Source: Bacteroidales bacterium (lineage in GTDB: Bacteria; Bacteroidota; Bacteroidia; Bacteroidales; Paludibacteraceae). From it: a DNA stretch of 50,896 nt. Positions 27,358-35,466 of this stretch are shown here, in pieces. Each line of letters begins with the position of its first letter. The first letter of the stretch is position 1. The notes beneath the pieces are model-generated. The model saw only the letters and a program-made list of their open reading frames with translations. It had not been told where the DNA came from and did not search any database. A program made the position numbers and the translations under genes. The stretch covers positions 1 through 50,896 of the forward strand of contig JAATGT010000061.1 in assembly GCA_015654525.1 (NCBI GenBank), given 5' to 3'.

Positions 27358-28782
27358 TTATGTTCTCCAAAACCATTTAATTCGGGTAAAAAACATGGTA
27401 ACCAATACGGCAATAGCTGTGAGAATAATACCCCGCAGAAAGCCCAGTCCCACATTCAGACTAAGGTATTTGAGTAAGGGGGTTATTCCCAGTAAACCTG
27501 CAATAGGCATAATAAACAAATCGCCGGCCACATAAGCAATCATGGGGTTTTGCCCCGACATGACTAAAAACTTAGTACTACGCACACATCCATAAAAGTC
27601 GCAGATGATATTCAGTGCCAACAGCGCCATAAATGCGAGCCCCGAAGTTACAAAATAATAGCTATAACTCGGTGGATCTTTTTTTATTCCTCCTTCGTAT
27701 GATTCAAAACAAAGCCCGAGGAACAACAAATAAGCCCCGGCATAAAATAAATTCTTCCATAATTGCTGGTTGAAGCCCTCTTCTTTGTGAAGAAGAAAAT
27801 AACCGATACCCAATAGCAAAGCGGTAACCACTAAGTTGGCAACCAACAATCGACAATACAGAAAATAGAGGTTTGACACAATAAGGATAATAGTCAATAC
27901 CAATAAAAGTCCCGACAGTTTGCGGTCATTTTTAAATTGGATGCCTCCTCCTGTATTGCGTTGATTCATCCATTCCAGCAGATATTCTCCGGCAAAACTA
28001 CCGGGTATGACAATAAAGAGGTATTTCAGATAGGTGAATTTATACATCCACGGAAAGGGTGTGAAATTGAATAGTGCCTGAGCCCATGAGCTTTCTACGC
28101 TTGATGATAGTAAAATAGCCATTAAGCAAAAGAGCACTGCAATGCGCGCCCAGCGGTTCTTTTTGGTCAGGGTATAAACGATAGAACCAAAAACAGCCAT
28201 GTTGGCAAGTAGCAGAATGATGATATTGCTGGAATCCAAACTCCAGGTTCTGCCTCCGGCATATTGTACGGTTATCATAAGCAGAAAAGCCAAACCGTAG
28301 GCTGATAGTTTAATGACCCTGTGTGCCCATACCGGCATCTTCAACGGAATACGCATAAACATGGGAAAAAGCAGTGCAAAGGCTACTATGGCAAGACCCC
28401 ATGCACGTGGATCCTGAGGGGAACTTAGCATGTAAGGATAAAAGTGCTCGATAAAAATGGCAAAGAACGTGAGTTGCAATCCGCGTAATACAGCATCCCA
28501 AACCATTCGAAACCGGCTTTCACCTCTCTCCATCTTTTTACCAATGGAAAAAGGAAATGCAGCTCCCATAGCAAAAAGAAAAAAAGGAAAAACCAAATCG
28601 ACCCACGTAAGCCCCGACAAAGCAGCATTGTAAATATGTGTTGGAGGGGGCGTTTGGGTATGATACATCCAGCCCGGAAGTATTTCGGGCGCAACGGTTG
28701 CCGATAGTACCATCGTAATGATGGCGTATCCACGCAAAGCATCCAGCGCAAAAGCCCGTTGACTTGTTTCTTTATTTTTCAT
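27358..28782 (-). CDS. DUF5009 multi-pass membrane protein (NagX/HGSNAT-like)
   Basis: 474 residues from ATG 28782; the in-frame TTG at 28803 lies in the upstream hairpin region and is rejected. About 12 membrane helices. The N-terminus FALDALRGYAIITMVLSA resembles the opening of NagX and lysosomal heparan-alpha-glucosaminide N-acetyltransferase (DUF1624-type), and the block TWVDLVFPFFLFAMGAAFPF is characteristic. Those relatives transfer acetyl from cytosolic acetyl-CoA to glucosamine on the far side of a membrane. A similar transacylase or transport-linked role in the inner membrane is plausible here and suits an amino-sugar PUL, but is inferred. Confidence 0.75.
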   Translation of the reverse strand: MKNKETSQRAFALDALRGYAIITMVLSATVAPEILPGWMYHTQTPPPTHIYNAALSGLTWVDLVFPFFLFAMGAAFPFSIGKKMERGESRFRMVWDAVLRGLQLTFFAIFIEHFYPYMLSSPQDPRAWGLAIVAFALLFPMFMRIPLKMPVWAHRVIKLSAYGLAFLLMITVQYAGGRTWSLDSSNIIILLLANMAVFGSIVYTLTKKNRWARIAVLFCLMAILLSSSVESSWAQALFNFTPFPWMYKFTYLKYLFIVIPGSFAGEYLLEWMNQRNTGGGIQFKNDRKLSGLLLVLTIILIVSNLYFLYCRLLVANLVVTALLLGIGYFLLHKEEGFNQQLWKNLFYAGAYLLFLGLCFESYEGGIKKDPPSYSYYFVTSGLAFMALLALNIICDFYGCVRSTKFLVMSGQNPMIAYVAGDLFIMPIAGLLGITPLLKYLSLNVGLGFLRGIILTAIAVLVTMFFTRIKWFWRT

Positions 28783-28808
28783 TCCTCGTGTTTTAGTAAT
28801 CAAAGGGC

Positions 28809-28841
28809 TGTATCAAAAGTCATTTGCGTGCTTTTGATACA
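28809..28841 (-). terminator. Hairpin between GHL10-like and DUF5009 genes
   Basis: TGTATCAAAAG at 28809-28819 pairs perfectly with CTTTTGATACA at 28831-28841. The right arm and loop (TTTGCGTGCTTTTGATACA) match the end of the inverted repeat at 31718-31841 in 18 of 19 positions, so this may be a solo part of the same repeat family rather than a dedicated terminator. Confidence 0.5.
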
Positions 28842-28852
28842 AGCTCTGACAT

Positions 28853-30214
28853 TTATTTTGTGCTACTATTACTTTTGGAAGCGGGTTTCAAAGCACCTCC
28901 GGCAATCATGCCTTCTTCAATTTCTTTCCACAAATTTTTGTTGATAATATGTACGATATCAAAGACCATCAGACCATCGGAAGCTTTCAGATTCATTTCA
29001 ATAGCTTTCGGTAGTTTGGCCGGATTTGAGTAAAACTGATCAACAAGAATACCACCCATAAATTTATTGTCTTTCAGAATGGTTCTTAAATGTGCACATG
29101 AACCTTCTACACAATACCAGGTGCCGGATTGAGCCTGACTATCGGTTTCATTCCAAATACTGTGGTTGTTTTTATGATACTCTTCAATGGTAATGTCGGT
29201 ATAATAACTTCCGGTCATATAAAAGTCGAGCAAATCGCCGTAAGCATAGTTTTTATAGTTTGGTGTTGCCCAGTCAAAGTCTTTGCTCGGATCGTATTTG
29301 TTGCTGGCAAAGTTTACACCCACTTCGTAATACGAAGGATACCACGCTCCTGTATAAGTTCCAAATGAAATGTTTTTATTCACCGATTTTACTTCTTTAC
29401 GAGCCAATGCAAAAAAGTCGTAAATGTTCTTGGTGCGCCATTCCACCCATTTCAGGAAATACTTTCCGCGTTCAGGAACATATTTACCTGCATCATTTTT
29501 CTTCCAGGTAAAGATGTCGGCAGGAAAATTAGCCACCTTCTCGCCAATATATTCTTCAAATTTGCTTCTCGACAAATCGGAGAAATCGGCACTGATTCCA
29601 TCATAACGGGCACGATCCAATACAATCCCATCCAGCTTCGGGTATTTTGTAACAATCTCTTTCATGATGTTCAGAATGTATGTTTGAAACTCCGGGTTGA
29701 TCGGGTTTACCATGGCACCGTATTTTTGTTTTTCCTGCGTAATAGGAATAATTCCTTTTTCGGGGGTATATACCATAGAAGCCCATTCAGGATGTTTTGA
29801 ATAAATAATTCCACGATCGAAATAGTTATGACCGCCTACAAACACATTGAGTTCTGCCTGAACTTTCAATCCTAATTCATGACCTTTTTTGATAAAGCGA
29901 CCCAGATAATCAAAATTGCTTCGTTTTGCGCCCTGCCATTCTTCCATGCGGGGAGCATAAGCACTTTCGTAAAGCACTTCGCCGGTGATAGGGCGAACAT
30001 CAACAATGACCTGCGTAAAACCAAGTGATTTTAATTTGGTCAGGTAAAAATCGATGGTATCCGGACTACTGAACCGGGCAAAATTGGCTTCGCCGTCAAT
30101 CCACATGATTGATTCTTTATTTTGCGTTACTCCTTTTTTCTTTGCTGCGTGAGAGCTGAGTGATATGGTGAATAATATCGCCATTAAAAATACTAGTTTT
30201 TTCATATTTGTCAT
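28853..30214 (-). CDS. GHL10-like exported glycosidase (paralogue 1)
   Basis: 453 residues (or 450 from the ATG at 30205), signal peptide ending near SSHAAKKK. Reads as a TIM-barrel glycoside-hydrolase-like protein of the GHL10/DUF4015 type often annotated alpha-amylase or family 10 family: MWIDGEANFARFSS, LDGIVLDRARYDGISADFS, SFGTYTGAWYPSYYEVG. The conserved D/R pair in VLDRARYD is a candidate active-site feature. A second gene at 35467-36882 shares the same block order. GHL10 relatives act on N-acetylhexosamine polymers in some bacteria, which would suit this locus, but substrate is not determined. 33 bp after the sialate-esterase-like gene. Confidence 0.75.
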   Translation of the reverse strand: MTNMKKLVFLMAILFTISLSSHAAKKKGVTQNKESIMWIDGEANFARFSSPDTIDFYLTKLKSLGFTQVIVDVRPITGEVLYESAYAPRMEEWQGAKRSNFDYLGRFIKKGHELGLKVQAELNVFVGGHNYFDRGIIYSKHPEWASMVYTPEKGIIPITQEKQKYGAMVNPINPEFQTYILNIMKEIVTKYPKLDGIVLDRARYDGISADFSDLSRSKFEEYIGEKVANFPADIFTWKKNDAGKYVPERGKYFLKWVEWRTKNIYDFFALARKEVKSVNKNISFGTYTGAWYPSYYEVGVNFASNKYDPSKDFDWATPNYKNYAYGDLLDFYMTGSYYTDITIEEYHKNNHSIWNETDSQAQSGTWYCVEGSCAHLRTILKDNKFMGGILVDQFYSNPAKLPKAIEMNLKASDGLMVFDIVHIINKNLWKEIEEGMIAGGALKPASKSNSSTK

Positions 30215-30247
30215 TCTGTTTTTTTATTTATACTTGTTTTTGTCATT

Positions 30248-31669
30248 TCATTTTAATATTGCCCGAAAAGGTGATGCAGGAATGCCTGTATTATTGCATA
30301 GATTTCCTTCTTTGTAATTGCGAAAACAATAGCGAACTTCTTTGGGGGCTGCAATGGTTTCGTTCCAGACTTTCACGATGGAGGAACCACCAATGATTTC
30401 GGCATGTGCGGGAATAAATTTCCCATCGGCTCCGGCAATTTCGAATCCTTTCAGCTCTTCATTCTCGGGTGTCATACCATCTTCGCCATAGTCGAACTGA
30501 ACTTCTACTGTTTTATCATTCAGCTTACAACTATTGTAAATAGGTCCGCTGTATGCAATTCCTTCCACACCATAAGTTTTGGCCAAAGCCCAATAAGCCA
30601 ACCGTTCGCCAACCTTTATTTTGTAAGGTGGGTGAATAAAGATTTCACTTCCGGCATCGGTGGTGGTAACCATGCCTACATTCGGCACTTCTTTCATCAA
30701 TTCCAGTTGCGCCTGACGAAACCACGCCCAGTCCAACTCGTCTTTGTTGCCCGATTGCCAGGGTGCTATTTGCACATAATAAAAAGGCAGATCGGGTGAG
30801 CGGAAAAACCTTCTCCATTGTGCAACCAGTGCTGGGAAAAGCTTTTTGTACAATGCCGGTTCGTTGCTGTTGGCCTCGCCCTGATACCACAGTACCCCTT
30901 TGACGGGAAAGCCTTCGAGCGGTTGTACCATTGCATTATGGAGTAGGGTAGGAGTTCCGTTGGGATAACCGAATTCTTTATTTTTCAATACCGAAAGATC
31001 CACTTCCGGAATACCTACCAGCGTTTCTTTGTCCATCCAGGCTTCAATCTTGGAAGCACTCCAGGAGCAATGCACCAGTCCGACAGGAACGCCTAAGATT
31101 TTCTGTAACATATTTCCGAAAAAATAGGCTGTAGCACTAAAGGTGGAGACTTCTTTGGGCGAGCTCAGGCTCCAATGCCCCTCTACATCTTCTTTCGGCG
31201 TAGTACTCCAGTCATTCTTTACGGTAAATAATCGTAGCGGACGATTGGGATCGGCGGAAGCAATATAGGGTTGAGAACCAAAGACCGGTTGACCGCGAAA
31301 TCCTTTGACGGGCATTTCCATGTTCGACTGTCCGGAGCAAAACCATACTTCGCCAATGAGAATGTTTTTCAATTCAAGTGTTTCACCGTCGGAAATAGAA
31401 ATACTAAACGGACCACCGGCAGCCGGTGTCCGAATTGCTGCATTCCAATGTCCGGATGCATCGCTCTTTGTTTTAATACTGTTTTTACTCCACGATGCAC
31501 TCAGCGTAACAGCTTTTCCTGAAGTTGCCTTTCCGTGAAAATAGACTTCCGATTGTTGCTGCAATACCATGTTATCACCCCATATAGATGGAAGTGTTAC
31601 TTTGGCTTGCGTAATGCCTGTGCAAAGTAAGCATGCAATGATTAGTCTTGTTTTATTTCTGTTATTCAT
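30248..31669 (-). CDS. Sialate O-acetylesterase-like SGNH hydrolase
   Basis: 473 residues with signal peptide (LIIACLLCTGITQA). SASA-type SGNH fold: nucleophile S115 in CSGQSNMEMP, LVHCSWSASKIEAWM, GVLWYQGEANS, and the late TDAGSEIFIHPPYK with the D and H of the triad region. Removes O-acetyl (or similar) groups from sugars, in the periplasm here. In family terms, members act on sialic acid, xylan or other acetylated glycans, so the name should not be taken as proof of sialic acid. No sialidase or nan genes are in the window. Lies between the metallophosphoesterase and the GHL10-like gene. Confidence 0.85.
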   Translation of the reverse strand: MNNRNKTRLIIACLLCTGITQAKVTLPSIWGDNMVLQQQSEVYFHGKATSGKAVTLSASWSKNSIKTKSDASGHWNAAIRTPAAGGPFSISISDGETLELKNILIGEVWFCSGQSNMEMPVKGFRGQPVFGSQPYIASADPNRPLRLFTVKNDWSTTPKEDVEGHWSLSSPKEVSTFSATAYFFGNMLQKILGVPVGLVHCSWSASKIEAWMDKETLVGIPEVDLSVLKNKEFGYPNGTPTLLHNAMVQPLEGFPVKGVLWYQGEANSNEPALYKKLFPALVAQWRRFFRSPDLPFYYVQIAPWQSGNKDELDWAWFRQAQLELMKEVPNVGMVTTTDAGSEIFIHPPYKIKVGERLAYWALAKTYGVEGIAYSGPIYNSCKLNDKTVEVQFDYGEDGMTPENEELKGFEIAGADGKFIPAHAEIIGGSSIVKVWNETIAAPKEVRYCFRNYKEGNLCNNTGIPASPFRAILK

Positions 31670-31717
31670 TCTTTGAACTTATATTTTCTTTTATCAATAT
31701 CCGCTTTGTTACCTAAT

Positions 31718-31841
31718 AGCACGCAAATAACGCAAAATGCGCAAATTAACGCAATCTCATCAAATTGGAATTCTGCAAATAATATTCTACTTTACAAATC
31801 TTATTTGCGAAAATTTGTGTTGTTTGCGTTTTTTGCGTGCT
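31718..31841. repeat. Long imperfect inverted repeat (37-bp arms)
   Basis: Arms 31718-31754 and 31805-31841 pair in 30 of 37 positions, with repeated ACGCAAA/TTTGCGT words and a 50-bp spacer. It fills the 236-bp gap between the phosphoesterase and esterase genes. Part of one arm recurs at 28823-28841. Likely an intergenic REP-type repeat family; it might also shape mRNA decay between operon segments. Confidence 0.7.
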
Positions 31842-31905
31842 TTTGACACAGCCACTTTGTGATCCTTTTGTGGTTTTATCTTTTGAGTAGTGAAATAAAG
31901 GATAA

Positions 31906-33345
31906 TCATATTTTATTCAGATACACCTGACCAAACCGATCAGTTACTTTAATCTCTATTCTAGCTCCTTTTTTCTGTGGCGTGGCGCGGAACAAATGAT
32001 CGGTTGGGTTAATCGTGATCCAATCGTATTTTACCTTTTCTCTGTCGGCACACAATGCTTCGGCTTTTGGGTCATTGCCCGTATAGTGAATCATCTCACC
32101 TTTGTTTACGCCGTCTTCTATCCATTCTACTTTCCAGTTTTTATCCCAGTTCCACACATTGGCTATTACGTCGTTCGGATATTGAGATGAAGCTCCCACC
32201 GGATAGGTGCGCACCTGATATTCTTTAGCATACCCCGCACTTTTATAATACCATTTAACCTGATTTCCATCTACTTCGTAGACTCCATATCCACGGGGTG
32301 TTCCGTCTAAACCGATATCGCCTCTCCACCAGATTCCACATACTGCACCGGTGATATGTTCCATCAGGTTGGGCGAATAAACCAGATTCCGGTTGTAATG
32401 CATGTGACCGGAAATGATATGCGCCTGATAAGGTTTCAATATTTCATGAAATGCTCCGGCATTTACCATCTGGTCGGCAATCGCACTGTAGTTATATTCA
32501 AAAGGAACCTGCTTTTCCTGTAATTGCGAAGGAATATGCATCACCACAAACACCGGTGAGCCTTTGGCAACATACGAAAGATCCTGCTCTAACCAATGAA
32601 ATGTTTTCTCGTCGATATAGCCCATATAGAAATAGTCTCTACCTAGAAAAAAGTTGTCGTTCAAAATAATATAATGCGCCTTGCCTTTATTGAAGGAATA
32701 GTAGGTCGGACCAAAATACTTCTCAAATGTTTTGTACGATGTTTCAAATGTCCGTCCGTAATAATCCATATCATGATTACCGATGGCCCGGTAAACCGGA
32801 ATGTTCAAAACACTTGCCGCTTTGATATAACCGGGGTATAAGGCAGGTGTATCGCCCACCATATCGCCGCAGTCGACACTGAAGACATCCTTGCTTTTTG
32901 ATTCTTGGTTGATAAGTTCGGCACAATCGGGCAGCATTTTTTTGTATGTTTCCAGACAATCGTTGTCGGTCAACTGTACGTCGGCTTGTGCCAGAAATAC
33001 ATGTTTCGTGTCGTCCTTTGTATTCTTTTTAAGTTCGAAATTATATGTTCCGGTATCTGGGTCAATGCTTTGATAAAAAACAGGAATGGAATTCTCTACC
33101 CGGGTCAGATAACCTGCCGGCGTGGAGATATAAATAAAAGCAGCCTTGTTCGCAAAGAGTTTATAATTACCTGCCGCATCTGTTCGGGTACAACTGATGC
33201 CATCGCTCACAACTACATTGGCTATCCCTTTGCCGTTGCATGTCACCTGTCCGTTCAATTCCCGCTGCTGTGCCAACAAACTTCCGGTTGTCAGCAGGCA
33301 TAAAGAAACGAAAGTCAGAATTCTTAGTTGATTAATATGTTTCAT
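31906..33345 (-). CDS. Exported calcineurin-like metallophosphoesterase
   Basis: 479 residues with a signal peptide ending near SLLAQQ. An N-terminal Ig-like domain (LNGQVTCNGKGIANVVVSDG) precedes the phosphoesterase core, with C-terminal beta extension, the MetallophosN/MetallophosC layout of Bacteroidetes PUL proteins. Metal motifs: ADVQLTD (DxQ variant of DxH), VDCGDMVGD, GNHDMDYYG, VVMHIPSQ and SGHMHYN. It would hydrolyse phosphomonoester or phosphodiester bonds in the periplasm. It overlaps the upstream gene by 4 bp (ATGA), so the two are translationally coupled. With the NAGPA protein it points to a phosphate-bearing substrate. Confidence 0.88.
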   Translation of the reverse strand: MKHINQLRILTFVSLCLLTTGSLLAQQRELNGQVTCNGKGIANVVVSDGISCTRTDAAGNYKLFANKAAFIYISTPAGYLTRVENSIPVFYQSIDPDTGTYNFELKKNTKDDTKHVFLAQADVQLTDNDCLETYKKMLPDCAELINQESKSKDVFSVDCGDMVGDTPALYPGYIKAASVLNIPVYRAIGNHDMDYYGRTFETSYKTFEKYFGPTYYSFNKGKAHYIILNDNFFLGRDYFYMGYIDEKTFHWLEQDLSYVAKGSPVFVVMHIPSQLQEKQVPFEYNYSAIADQMVNAGAFHEILKPYQAHIISGHMHYNRNLVYSPNLMEHITGAVCGIWWRGDIGLDGTPRGYGVYEVDGNQVKWYYKSAGYAKEYQVRTYPVGASSQYPNDVIANVWNWDKNWKVEWIEDGVNKGEMIHYTGNDPKAEALCADREKVKYDWITINPTDHLFRATPQKKGARIEIKVTDRFGQVYLNKI

Positions 33346-34925
33346 TTGTCACTTGTTTTATATGCTATTATTCTCTCGATATAGAGTTTATTGCCCGATG
33401 AATGTACATTCTTATCTTCCGAAACAATGACTTTCAGGGTATGTTTTCCATTCTTCAATTCGAACTGATGAAACAGGTAGGCCCTGTTTACATCGTATTT
33501 CCCGGCTTCTTCGCGGTAGTAGGTATCGATCTCTTTTATAAACCGATTGTCGATGTACACTTTTGCTTTGCCGGCATCTACGTTCCAGCTTCCAAGTAAT
33601 GATACGCCTGTTCCTGTGAAATCAATTTCTACTGTAGCTCCGGGCCTGGTGGCTAAGGCATATAAATCATTATCGCCATCTCCGTACACAAAGTCTTTCC
33701 AGTTGCTATCGAATTTCCAGTTGCCTTTGTCTTTTACCTGTACCTGATAGTTCATTCGGATGTTTCTGAACCCTTGTTCAAGCTTGGGTGCTACCGGTTT
33801 TTGTGACTTTATAAAATAAGAATCGCTAGCAACCGAGCCTCCGTTATTCTTTACGTTTTCGGCTATAAAAACCAAAGTTTGTTGTACCGCTTTACTGTAC
33901 GAATAGCTGGTGTACAAAAAGTTTTTATCTGCAATTTGAGGAATATAGGATTTCAACTCATCGGGAATGGCTTTGTATCCGTGGATCAAACCCAACACCG
34001 CTGCGGCGTTAGATGTGTTACAATCGGTATCCTGTCCGGACCGGATGGTTATTTCCATTGTTTTCCTAAAATCGCCACCTCCATAAAGCATACCGATGGT
34101 TACGAAAGCTCCATTCAGTTTTGCATCAATGTCGAAAGTATGATAAGGTGCACAAATATCTATATCGCCCCATCTGTGTTGAATTTTCTCCCAGGCTTTT
34201 TTCCAGTCGGTAGAATCCTGATGGTAAGCGGCAAGTACATCTTTTATACACAAGGCATAGGTGCTTTGCTGCGGAATAGACTTCAGTGCATTCGTTATTA
34301 TACTTTCAATATTATCATTATTATATGCCAGAGCGTGTATAGACGAAAGATACATGCCACCGTACATGCCGTCGCCGTATGCCATAATGGAACCAACTCT
34401 GCGACATAGCTTATTGGAAGACTGCGGCATGCAGGGATTGATAAACCCAATAAAGTCCGACTCTATCTGAAAGTCAATATCATCAGCATGCATATTGTTT
34501 TCCTGCTTTCCGGCTTCTCCGACCGGAATATGATCAAAATAATTCTTCCGGCTTTGCAGGTTGGCGTGGCACAAAGGAAAACCGGCATTCGCAAAGTTCT
34601 TGACCAAAGAATCAACAGGGGCATTCAGTCCGAGTTTTTCCATAGTCATCATAAAGCTTAGCTGACCATAAATGTCATCTTCCAGCAATGATTTTTCAAC
34701 CTGTTGCGGAGTCCATAATATATCTCCAGTGTACATCACTCCGGTGGCTTTGAACTCCATTGCCCGTCCGTACATTACCCCGATCATTTTACCTGCCCAG
34801 GCTCCACGCACTTTATCTTCCACTTTTTCTTTCGATAGAGTGACAATCTGTTGAGCTTCTACAACCGAATAACTCGTTGCAACCAGTAGGAAGATAAAAA
34901 CGGATAATATTTTAAATATTTTCAT
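33342..34925 (-). CDS. Exported ADP-ribosylglycohydrolase-fold protein with C-terminal beta domain
   Basis: 527 residues from the ATG at 34925, chosen because it begins a clear signal peptide (MKIFKILSVFIFLLVATSYS); an upstream ATG at 34994 would bury it. The ADP-ribosyl-glycohydrolase helical fold has its magnesium motifs LLEDDIYGQLSF near the start and IRSGQDTDCNTSNAAAVLG further on. The last roughly 140 residues form a beta-sandwich (TVEIDFTGTGVSLLGSWNV, LFHQFELKNGKHTLKVIV) that may bind carbohydrate. Export makes ADP-ribose on proteins an unlikely substrate; a glycan or sugar-phosphate glycosidic bond is more plausible. Translationally coupled to the phosphoesterase. Confidence 0.8.
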   Translation of the reverse strand: MKIFKILSVFIFLLVATSYSVVEAQQIVTLSKEKVEDKVRGAWAGKMIGVMYGRAMEFKATGVMYTGDILWTPQQVEKSLLEDDIYGQLSFMMTMEKLGLNAPVDSLVKNFANAGFPLCHANLQSRKNYFDHIPVGEAGKQENNMHADDIDFQIESDFIGFINPCMPQSSNKLCRRVGSIMAYGDGMYGGMYLSSIHALAYNNDNIESIITNALKSIPQQSTYALCIKDVLAAYHQDSTDWKKAWEKIQHRWGDIDICAPYHTFDIDAKLNGAFVTIGMLYGGGDFRKTMEITIRSGQDTDCNTSNAAAVLGLIHGYKAIPDELKSYIPQIADKNFLYTSYSYSKAVQQTLVFIAENVKNNGGSVASDSYFIKSQKPVAPKLEQGFRNIRMNYQVQVKDKGNWKFDSNWKDFVYGDGDNDLYALATRPGATVEIDFTGTGVSLLGSWNVDAGKAKVYIDNRFIKEIDTYYREEAGKYDVNRAYLFHQFELKNGKHTLKVIVSEDKNVHSSGNKLYIERIIAYKTSDK

Positions 34926-35055
34926 GAATCTTGTAATTTTTAATGCCAACTTAAAGTCGGATACGTGCTTAAAATAAATAGTTCTGAGTTTCATTTATAA
35001 CTTAAACTGTTTTTCCTTAAACTGAAACAGGCTTTAGTAGAACTGCATGAACCGG

Positions 35056-35243
35056 AAAATAAACTAAACCAATAAGAAAAAAAACTAAACCTATAGGAAA
35101 AGTAACTAATCTGATAGGAAAAGATATTAAACCTACAGGAAAAGATATTAAACTTATAAGAAAAGTGACTAAACCGATAGGAAAAATTATTTATCCTACA
35201 GGAAAAGGTACTAATCTGATTGGAAAAGGAGCTGAATCAATGG
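35056..35243. repeat. 21-bp tandem array with phased 8-bp near-palindromes
   Basis: About nine 21-bp units, for example GGAAAAGTAACTAATCTGATA. Each unit has an 8-mer like CCTATAGG; these start at 35069, 35090, 35111, 35132, 35153, 35174, 35195 and 35216, exactly 21 apart. CCTATAGG (35090) and CTTATAAG (35153) are both perfect palindromes differing by a compensating pair of changes. Others (CTGATAGG, CCTACAGG, CCGATAGG) are imperfect. A ninth degenerate unit is one base out of register. Confidence 0.8.
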
Positions 35244-35298
35244 AAAATTGAATAAACTCTTTTATAATCAGACAAAAACCATATTGAATAGACCCATT

Positions 35299-35458
35299 GA
35301 TAACCTCTGCTATCTGTTCGTATCCTAGAATTAGAACAAAACTAGCTTACATTGATACAATTCAGGTTAGAATTGGAATAAAACTAGTTAGAATTAGAAT
35401 AATGCTAACCACAGTTGGAAAATAAATGACCGATAACCTCTGTTATCTGTTTGTATCC
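35299..35458. repeat. 27-bp direct repeats flanking a second 21-bp array
   Basis: GATAACCTCTGCTATCTGTT... at 35299-35325 recurs at 35432-35458 with 2 of 27 differences. Between them TAGAATT-type words lie at 35326, 35347 (weak), 35368, 35389 and 35410 (weak), again 21 bp apart. The words differ from the first array but the period is the same. Confidence 0.65.
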
Positions 35459-35466
35459 CCAATAAT

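Larger units (their letters stand above)
34926..35466. other. 541-bp gene-free gap holding phased repeat arrays
   Basis: The gap breaks the minus-strand gene series. It contains a 21-bp array at 35056-35243, a 27-bp direct repeat pair, and a second degenerate 21-bp array between them. No gene is credible on either strand, although 21 is a multiple of three and parts stay open by chance. Confidence 0.65.

Noticed and set aside
28783-28803. TTG start for the DUF5009 protein
   Set aside because: Non-ATG start beside a hairpin; the ATG at 28782 begins the conserved N-terminus.
30248-31669. Sialic acid catabolism locus
   Set aside because: The esterase family name is the only hint; no sialidase, NanA lyase or NanT-type carrier is seen, and the AGE epimerase has other uses.
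34926-34994. Upstream ATG for the ADP-ribosylglycohydrolase-fold gene
   Set aside because: It adds a charged leader before an otherwise normal signal peptide.
35056-35243. Regular repeats as a CRISPR array
   Set aside because: Units abut with a 21-bp period and no unique spacers; no cas genes nearby.
35080-35250. The 21-bp array as a heptapeptide-repeat gene
   Set aside because: One plus-strand frame stays open (GK-type repeats) but has no start codon, an upstream in-frame stop and no signal for translation; openness follows from a period divisible by three.
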